A stretch of 11,314 nt of DNA, taken from positions 1 through 11,314 of the forward strand of contig CAMAJC010000028.1 of assembly GCA_945835425.1 (NCBI GenBank), written 5' to 3'. The stretch's first letter is position 1. Each line of letters opens with the position of its first letter. Below, one piece after another: positions 6,447 to 11,314 of the stretch. The notes beneath the pieces are model-generated. The model was given only the letters and a program-made list of their open reading frames with translations. It did not search any database and had not been told where the DNA came from. This DNA comes from an uncultured Clostridia bacterium. Lineage in GTDB: Bacteria > Bacillota > Clostridia > Oscillospirales > Ruminococcaceae. Both the position numbers and the translations under genes were made by a program.

Positions 6447-7147
6447 GGGGTCTCCCCTCCTTCCACCGGGTCAAGCAGCCGTCCGTCCCGCAGGGTGAAC
6501 ACCGAATCGGCGACCTGCATCAGATCAGGGTCATGGGTCGTCATGATGACGGTGGCACCCTGCTCGGCGATCAGCTTTTTAAAGACACTGACCACCTGCA
6601 GGCCCATGCCGGAATCCAGCTGAGCGGTCGGTTCGTCGGCGAAGATGACCGCCGGGCGATGGGCGATCGCGCGGGCAATGGCGACCCGCTGCTGCTCGCC
6701 GCCGGACATTTCCTGCGGCAGATGCCCCGCACGCTTGCCAAGGCCCACATATTCCAGACATTCCAGCGCCCGCTCTTTCCGTCCCGCTGCCGGTACGCCC
6801 GCGACCCGCAGGCCGAACTCGACGTTTTCCAGCGCCGTCATGGTCGAAATCAGCGCCACCGACTGAAATACGATGCCCATCCGGGTGCGGCGGATTTTGT
6901 CCCGTTCCCGCTCCGGGAGAGCGGAAAGCTCCTGCCCTTCAAACCAGACGCTGCCGGAGGTGGGCTGGTCGAGAGCGGAAAGCTGGTTAATCAGGGTGGT
7001 TTTGCCGGAGCCGGATTTGCCGTTTAAGATGGTCAGGCCGCCCTGCCGGATGCAAAGGCTGACGCCGTCCAGGGCGTGCACTTCGCTGCCGCCCGATTTG
7101 AATATCCGGACAAGGTTTTCGGTCCGGATCAGCTCATTTTCTGTCAT
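6443..7147 (-). CDS. ABC transporter ATPase, LolD/MacB type
   Basis: This 234-aa protein has the standard length for ATPases that pair with FtsX-type permeases, as in MacB, LolD and BceA systems. It carries Walker A GKSGSGKTT (43-51), Q-loop Q95 in FQSVAL, signature MSGGEQQR (147-154), Walker B VIFADEP with D171-E172, and switch His205 in TTHDPD. All active residues are intact. It follows the permease by 15 nt, with AAAGGAG (7154-7160) 6 nt before the ATG, and its stop overlaps the start of the second ATPase, so the two products are probably made in equal amounts by coupled translation. Unlike its partner it has no extra domain. The two differ clearly in sequence, so they more likely form a heterodimer than act as recent duplicates. 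The transported substrate is unknown. Confidence 0.94.
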   Translation of the reverse strand: MTENELIRTENLVRIFKSGGSEVHALDGVSLCIRQGGLTILNGKSGSGKTTLINQLSALDQPTSGSVWFEGQELSALPERERDKIRRTRMGIVFQSVALISTMTALENVEFGLRVAGVPAAGRKERALECLEYVGLGKRAGHLPQEMSGGEQQRVAIARAIAHRPAVIFADEPTAQLDSGMGLQVVSVFKKLIAEQGATVIMTTHDPDLMQVADSVFTLRDGRLLDPVEGGETP

Positions 7148-7162
7148 AATCTGCTCCTTTGG

Positions 7163-10003
7163 TCAGTCTTCACCAAGCTTTAAGGCTTCTCCTGCCCGCA
7201 GACGGTCGACGATCCGCGCCAGTACCGCTGCCGCTGCCGCCAGCATGATGGCGACGATCAGGATAATCCGCAGGTAGTCCCCTTTATCGCCGACGACGAT
7301 ATAGGGAAGAATCTGCTCCGACGCGCTGACGCCGCACTCGAGAAACGGCGCGTAAAGCTCTGCTGTCAGCGTTCCCAGCCCGATACCGGCCAGCACCGCC
7401 GTCACCGAAACCAGAATCTGCTCCCACAAAAGCACCATCATGACCGAACCTTTGCTCATGCCCATCGAGCGCAGGATGCCGAATTGCAGCCGCCGCGCCT
7501 GAATCGCGAGAATCCAGTAGATGAAAAAGCCGATAAAGGTGATCAGCATCGTCACAAGGAAGGACAGGGTGAAGAAGCCGTTGGTGCCCTGGACGACGGC
7601 GTCGTTTTTCAGCTTGACCAGCTCGACCGTCGTGTCGGAAAGGGTGGTGATGTTGATGCCCGCCGCTTCCAGCTCGTCGTAGACCTCCTGCGAGGTCACG
7701 CCTTCCGCCTTGCGAAGCCAGACCTTATAGGGCTGCAGCTTCATCTCCTGCTGGAGGTAGGTCAGGTTGGCGACCACCAGCGAGACCGGGTTGCGGCCGA
7801 CGTAGCTGTTCGGATTGTAGGTGGGGAAATAATCAATCGCCGCATAGACGACCACCTGGATGCCGCCGGGATTGCCGGGGACGGAGATATAGGCGGTGTC
7901 GCCGGGTGAAAGGCCGAGATCTTCCAGAATGTTGCTGCTCATCAGCACGGCACGCGGCTCATCGGCCAGCAGGTTTAAGTATTCATTGATATGGTACGGC
8001 GCAAGGTCGCTCCGATACCAGCAGACCCGGCCGAACTCGTCCGGAACGACGCCCATGACGGTGACGGCGCTCTGCTTCTGGCTGTTGGCCGTGACCGACA
8101 CGTCTTTGAGGGTCAGCACCCGGGCAGCGCTTTCCACCGTCTCCAGCTTTTCATAGCGGGAAAACTGCGGCTCGGTGTAATAAACCTCCTCGCTGACAGT
8201 CTCTCCGCTCATGGCCATCTCACTGGTCATGGCGGCGCCGCCGAGGGCCGGCCATTCCTCCTGCAGGACGATATCCGCGCCGACGCTGTACTGCATCCGG
8301 TTTTCCTGGTTGCAGTTTAAGGTGCGGACCATAACCGAATTGAACACGCCCATCGACAGGGTGAAAATCAGAAACATCGAGATCGTCAGGCTCCCGGCGC
8401 CGCCGCGGGAAATCTGGGAGAGGGTCAGGTAAAGGACCGGGCCCCACTTTTTCTCGCCGATCCGGTAGATAAGCCGCATCAGCAGCGGGAACACCCGCAA
8501 AAACAGCAGGGTGCAGCCGAGAATGAACAGAGTCGACGCGCCGTACAGCAGGAAATCGACCGGAACCTCGGACGCGTCCGCTTCCGAGACTGCCAGCATC
8601 TGCAGGCGGTTATAATAGCTGTACAGCCCGTAGAGGGCGACCAGCAGGCAGACGACATCCAGATACAGCTTCTGCCAGAGAGGCTTATTGCTGCGGGATT
8701 TTTTGCGCTTGACCGAGACGATGGAGGTTTCCTTGTCCAGCACGACCGAAATGAGCATGGTCAGCACCAACACCGCCGCCGTCAGGGCCGCGTACCCCCA
8801 GCCTGCCGCCGTCAGCTCGACCTTCAGCCCGGCCCGGTTGACAAAGGACATAAACCCGTCCGACGCGCCGACGATCTTACAGAACATCAGCCCCAAAAAC
8901 GGACCGGTCAGCAGGGCGATCCCGGACAGCAGCCCCGACTGGATTAAGTAGAGGGCGATAATCTGCCCTCTGGAGGTGCCGCGGCTGCGCAGAACGGCGA
9001 TCTCGCTCTTTTCATGGTCCAGAATCAATCGGGTGACCATGAAGATGTAGAGCAAAAGCATCAGTAGAATCGGGATTTCGATGATCCAGAGGGTCGCGGT
9101 CAGAGCCGCACGTCTGGTCACATACCGTTCCAGCGTGTTGGTGAAAGCGGCCTGGACAGTCGGCGCGAAGTTGCGGCTGCTGTCGTAATACTCCATCCGT
9201 TCCAGAATATGGTCGCAGTTTTCGATGGTAAAGGCGGTGTAGTCCAGCGCGCAGTACCAGTCGGAGCCGCTGACCTGGGTGGTGTCGGTATAGAGGAAAT
9301 CCTGCAAAAACAGGTCGTAGTTGATAAAAACGGCCTTTTTCAGCTCGGTGCTGGGGATGACCCAGTAGGCGTCGGTGTTCTCCCCTTCCTGGAAGATGCC
9401 GACAATCCGCACTTTCGCGATGATCTCCGGCGTTTTCTGGCCGACGAAGGAGCTGCTTTTCTGCAGCTGATAGGTCGAACCAAGGCCGAGGTTTAACTTC
9501 TGGGAAGCGACCTCGCTGATGATGGCCTCATAAACCCCGTCCTCTCCCCGCTCCGCCGACGGAAGACTGCCGCCGAGAAGATTGATATGTTCTTCCAGTC
9601 CGCTGAGACCCGCAAGGGTCGCGGAGGTATTGGTCAGTTTTTCGCCGGTGGTTCCGTGGGCGATGGTGGTGCTGGAAATGCCGACAAAGTTGACCGCCTG
9701 CTGCACCGGAAGACCAAGCTCCGGGAGCATTTTGTCCAGGACGGTCGACCGGCAGCTGTCATAGCTGTTTTGCTTCGCTTCGGGGTCCCGCACGTTCAGG
9801 CTCTGCTCGATACTCAGGCGGCCGGGATAGGTATTATAGGTGGTCTGGACAGTTTCCAAATCCTTGACCAGCAGCCGGTTCAGTACGGCGTGGGAATAAA
9901 GCGGCATACTGCTGACGATGGCAACGGCCATAATATAGCCGATCAGAAGGCTGAAGGTCAGCCACCGGTTTTTCAGCATTTTCCGCCATGCAAAATTAAA
10001 CAT
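7163..10003 (-). CDS. ABC transporter permease with two FtsX domains
   Basis: This 946-aa membrane protein is the transmembrane part of a MacB/LolE/BceB-like exporter or extractor. I count about ten membrane segments: near 14-34, 303-326, 349-375, 401-422, 446-464, 484-505, 536-558, 809-834, 853-882 and 911-930. Two large outside regions (about 35-300 and 560-808) precede the two FtsX cores (about 303-425 and 810-935). Each core has the expected cytoplasmic coupling motif: EIAVLRSRGTSRGQI (334-348) and FGILRSMGMSKGSV (841-854). The protein therefore contains both halves of a transporter in one chain. This type pumps by mechanotransmission, moving material already outside the membrane rather than through a channel (family knowledge). 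AAAGGA (10012-10017), 8 nt before the ATG, supports the start. It follows the adaptor gene by 27 nt. Candidate cargoes are antimicrobial peptides, lipids or lipoproteins; none can be chosen from the sequence. Confidence 0.94.
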   Translation of the reverse strand: MFNFAWRKMLKNRWLTFSLLIGYIMAVAIVSSMPLYSHAVLNRLLVKDLETVQTTYNTYPGRLSIEQSLNVRDPEAKQNSYDSCRSTVLDKMLPELGLPVQQAVNFVGISSTTIAHGTTGEKLTNTSATLAGLSGLEEHINLLGGSLPSAERGEDGVYEAIISEVASQKLNLGLGSTYQLQKSSSFVGQKTPEIIAKVRIVGIFQEGENTDAYWVIPSTELKKAVFINYDLFLQDFLYTDTTQVSGSDWYCALDYTAFTIENCDHILERMEYYDSSRNFAPTVQAAFTNTLERYVTRRAALTATLWIIEIPILLMLLLYIFMVTRLILDHEKSEIAVLRSRGTSRGQIIALYLIQSGLLSGIALLTGPFLGLMFCKIVGASDGFMSFVNRAGLKVELTAAGWGYAALTAAVLVLTMLISVVLDKETSIVSVKRKKSRSNKPLWQKLYLDVVCLLVALYGLYSYYNRLQMLAVSEADASEVPVDFLLYGASTLFILGCTLLFLRVFPLLMRLIYRIGEKKWGPVLYLTLSQISRGGAGSLTISMFLIFTLSMGVFNSVMVRTLNCNQENRMQYSVGADIVLQEEWPALGGAAMTSEMAMSGETVSEEVYYTEPQFSRYEKLETVESAARVLTLKDVSVTANSQKQSAVTVMGVVPDEFGRVCWYRSDLAPYHINEYLNLLADEPRAVLMSSNILEDLGLSPGDTAYISVPGNPGGIQVVVYAAIDYFPTYNPNSYVGRNPVSLVVANLTYLQQEMKLQPYKVWLRKAEGVTSQEVYDELEAAGINITTLSDTTVELVKLKNDAVVQGTNGFFTLSFLVTMLITFIGFFIYWILAIQARRLQFGILRSMGMSKGSVMMVLLWEQILVSVTAVLAGIGLGTLTAELYAPFLECGVSASEQILPYIVVGDKGDYLRIILIVAIMLAAAAAVLARIVDRLRAGEALKLGED

Positions 10004-10030
10004 GAGACAATTCCTTTCCCAGGCGGCGGA

Positions 10031-11035
10031 TTATTTGATGATGACTTCTTCGCCGGCTTCCAGCCCTTCAACGATCTCGACCGTCGAGCTGGTCTTGATG
10101 CCGACCTCGACCGGGCGCTCCTTCTTGACGCCGTCTTCCAGCACGAGGACATAAGATTCGCCGCCGTAAGAGGAAACGGTGTTGCGCGGCACTAAAATCG
10201 CGTCGGTCTTCTTTTCCCGGATCAGCTTGACCTTAAGGGATTTGCCGAGGAGGGTCAGGTTGTCCTCCGCCATCTCTTCGTCCAGCGCCACCCGGACAAA
10301 GGCGCCTTCCACCTGCACATCGTCCGGCTTTTCAAGGGTCGTCATGACCACATGGCCGGCATAGTCCAGGCGGTTATAGGTCAGCACCACTTCGTTGCCG
10401 AGGCTGAACTGCCCGGCATCTTCGCCGGTGCACTGAACCTGCAGCTCGGTCGGGTCGACAACTCGCACCGCTGTCGTGCGGCCCTGGATATACTCGCCGA
10501 TGGTGGTCGCGGTTATGTAGGAAACAACGCCGTCAATGGGCGCGTAGATCGTTAGCTTTTCCAGCTCTTTTTTACTCTGGTCGAGATTCAGCTGGGCCGA
10601 TTCGACGTCGATCCAGGCCAGCTGCGCCGCGTCGCTCCCGGAACCGGACGCGTTTTTCGCCATCCGGTAGGCAATCTGCGCACGTTGCAGGGTCAATTCC
10701 TGCTGGGCAACCTGCAGCTCCAGCTCTTCCGAGTCAAGCCGCGCCAGTACCTGTCCCTCTTTCACCTCGTCGCCCGGCTTGACGTTCAGCTCAGAAAGAT
10801 AGCCGCTGCGGGTGCCAAAGGAAAGATCGTAGGTCACGGGTGCGATAAAAGTGCCGCTCATGCTGACGCTGTCGACAATTTCGCCGACCTCGGCCTTGGT
10901 CGTCGTATAGGTGACGGCGGAGGGCGCCTTCAAGGGCGGCGCCAGCGTCTCCTCCTCGTCGGGAAACAGCGCGCATCCGCTGAGGACTGCTGCCGCCATC
11001 CCGGCACTCAGCAGCGAAACCAACCATTTTTTCAT
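10031..11035 (-). CDS. HlyD/MacA-like membrane fusion lipoprotein (ABC efflux adaptor)
   Basis: This 334-aa protein is the extracytoplasmic adaptor of the ABC cassette. I chose the ATG at 11035: MKKWLVSLLSAGMAAAVLSGC is a textbook lipoprotein signal with lipobox LSGC, giving lipidated Cys21, and GAGGAT (11045-11050) lies 9 nt upstream. The frame extends 12 codons further to a GTG at 11071, but that has no ribosome site and spoils the signal peptide. After a Pro-rich spacer come half of a lipoyl domain (about 77-101, SGYLSELNVKPGDEV), a helical hairpin (about 103-160), the second lipoyl half (LTIYAPIDGVVSYI, 161-174), a beta-barrel (about 195-270) and the membrane-proximal domain (about 278-334, ending IVEGLEAGEEVIIK). 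The closest known arrangement is YknX of Bacillus YknWXYZ or MacA of MacAB. It is the first gene of the operon and needs no outer-membrane partner in a monoderm cell. Confidence 0.93.
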   Translation of the reverse strand: MKKWLVSLLSAGMAAAVLSGCALFPDEEETLAPPLKAPSAVTYTTTKAEVGEIVDSVSMSGTFIAPVTYDLSFGTRSGYLSELNVKPGDEVKEGQVLARLDSEELELQVAQQELTLQRAQIAYRMAKNASGSGSDAAQLAWIDVESAQLNLDQSKKELEKLTIYAPIDGVVSYITATTIGEYIQGRTTAVRVVDPTELQVQCTGEDAGQFSLGNEVVLTYNRLDYAGHVVMTTLEKPDDVQVEGAFVRVALDEEMAEDNLTLLGKSLKVKLIREKKTDAILVPRNTVSSYGGESYVLVLEDGVKKERPVEVGIKTSSTVEIVEGLEAGEEVIIK

Positions 11036-11279
11036 AAAATCCACATCCTCACTGTTTTTTAGCCTGTGCACAATTCGCTTTTCTGCACGATATAAGACTT
11101 ATGCAGGCGGGAAAATATATCCGCCGGTTTTCAGATATTTTGCAGAAAAAGGCATATTTATCAGATTTTATTCGCGTATATATGAACAGTATGACATATT
11201 TTTAGAAAAAATACAAGGTTTCATTACTGATTTTCATGGTTATTTATTGTTGATTTTCGGAGAACTTTGCCGAAAATGC
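11036..11279 (-). promoter_or_regulatory. Upstream region of the ABC efflux operon
   Basis: This AT-rich stretch has no gene. On the - strand the best promoter candidate is TTGTAT (11211-11216), a 17-nt spacer and CATACT (11188-11193), which would start transcription near 11181 and give a leader of about 145 nt. The match is only moderate. Inverted repeats lie in it: ATTTTCGG/CCGAAAAT (11253-11260 and 11270-11277) upstream of the candidate promoter, and GGCGG/CCGCC (11106-11110 and 11121-11125) plus ATAAG/CTTAT (near 11090-11101) in the leader. The arrangement suggests regulated expression, but no regulator gene is in the window. Confidence 0.4.
11253..11277. repeat. 8-bp perfect inverted repeat, possible operator
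   Basis: ATTTTCGG (11253-11260) and CCGAAAAT (11270-11277) are perfect inverted copies with a 9-nt spacer AGAACTTTG. The size suits a dimeric regulator's site, and it lies upstream of the candidate promoter for the ABC operon. Its adjacency to the terminator at 11280-11313 means it could also be a second 3' hairpin of the gene beyond the right edge. Confidence 0.45.
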
Positions 11280-11313
11280 AAAAACGCCCGGACAGAAAAG
11301 ATCTGTACGGGCG
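11280..11313 (-). terminator. Intrinsic terminator of a - strand gene beyond the right edge
   Basis: On the + strand CGCCCG (11285-11290) and ACAG (11292-11295) pair with CTGT (11303-11306) and CGGGCG (11308-11313), with one internal mismatch and a 7-nt loop. AAAAA at 11280-11284 becomes TTTTT after the hairpin on the - strand. It probably ends a gene transcribed leftward from outside the window and so isolates the ABC operon. Confidence 0.75.
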
Positions 11314-11314
11314 C

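Noticed and set aside
9587..10195. 202-codon + strand frame across the adaptor/permease junction
   Set aside because: It is antisense to the ends of two well-supported genes and shows no recognisable domain.
11036..11071. N-terminal extension of the adaptor to a GTG at 11071
   Set aside because: The 12 extra residues are polar, have no ribosome site before them, and would hide a standard lipoprotein signal. The ATG at 11035 has a well-placed GAGGAT site.
11200..11213. AT-rich palindrome TATTTTTAGAAAAAATA
   Set aside because: Low-complexity A/T runs form such palindromes by chance; at most it adds to an UP-element-like stretch.

Overview
The window is about 11.3 kb of GC-rich DNA that looks like a gut-type Clostridia genome (Oscillospiraceae/Ruminococcaceae-like). 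The basis is indirect: AAAGGA-type ribosome sites, a LplC/AraQ-type sugar permease, a YkuD L,D-transpeptidase, a membrane-anchored amidase, a lipoprotein ABC adaptor, and no outer-membrane genes. The taxonomic call is an inference from gene content and style, not from a marker gene. No tRNA, rRNA, CRISPR array or transposase was seen.

Left block (1-3356, + strand): the 3' end of a carbohydrate ABC transporter. It holds the last part of an inner-membrane permease, a GH51 alpha-L-arabinofuranosidase, and a nucleoside-hydrolase-superfamily protein with a modified metal motif. The block looks like an uptake-and-degradation operon for arabinose-containing oligosaccharides. A strong hairpin with a U-tract lies between the permease and the arabinofuranosidase and probably lowers downstream expression. 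A second intrinsic terminator closes the operon. Between the last stop codon and that terminator sits a ~104-bp structured element with imperfect terminal inverted repeats (MITE-like or a folded RNA).

Middle block (3365-5491, + strand): two separate monocistronic cell-wall genes, an L,D-transpeptidase and an N-acetylmuramoyl-L-alanine amidase. Both have a very basic N-terminus and one membrane anchor. Each has its own near-consensus promoter (TTGACG/A, exactly 17 nt, TATACT) and its own terminator. The amidase terminator is bidirectional and also ends the convergent operon to its right.

Right block (5496-11314, - strand): a four-gene efflux-type ABC cassette read right to left. The order is a lipoprotein HlyD/MacA-like adaptor, a 946-aa permease with two FtsX domains, a LolD/MacB-type ATPase, and a second LolD/MacB-type ATPase overlapping the first by 4 nt with a GTG start. 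The second ATPase carries an AbrB/SpoVT-like domain at its C-terminus, normally a DNA-binding swapped-hairpin fold. One fused permease plus two different ATPases suggests an asymmetric transporter with a heterodimeric ATPase pair. This cassette is the most unusual thing in the window. Its upstream region (11036-11314) is AT-rich, contains inverted repeats and begins with the terminator of a gene beyond the right edge.
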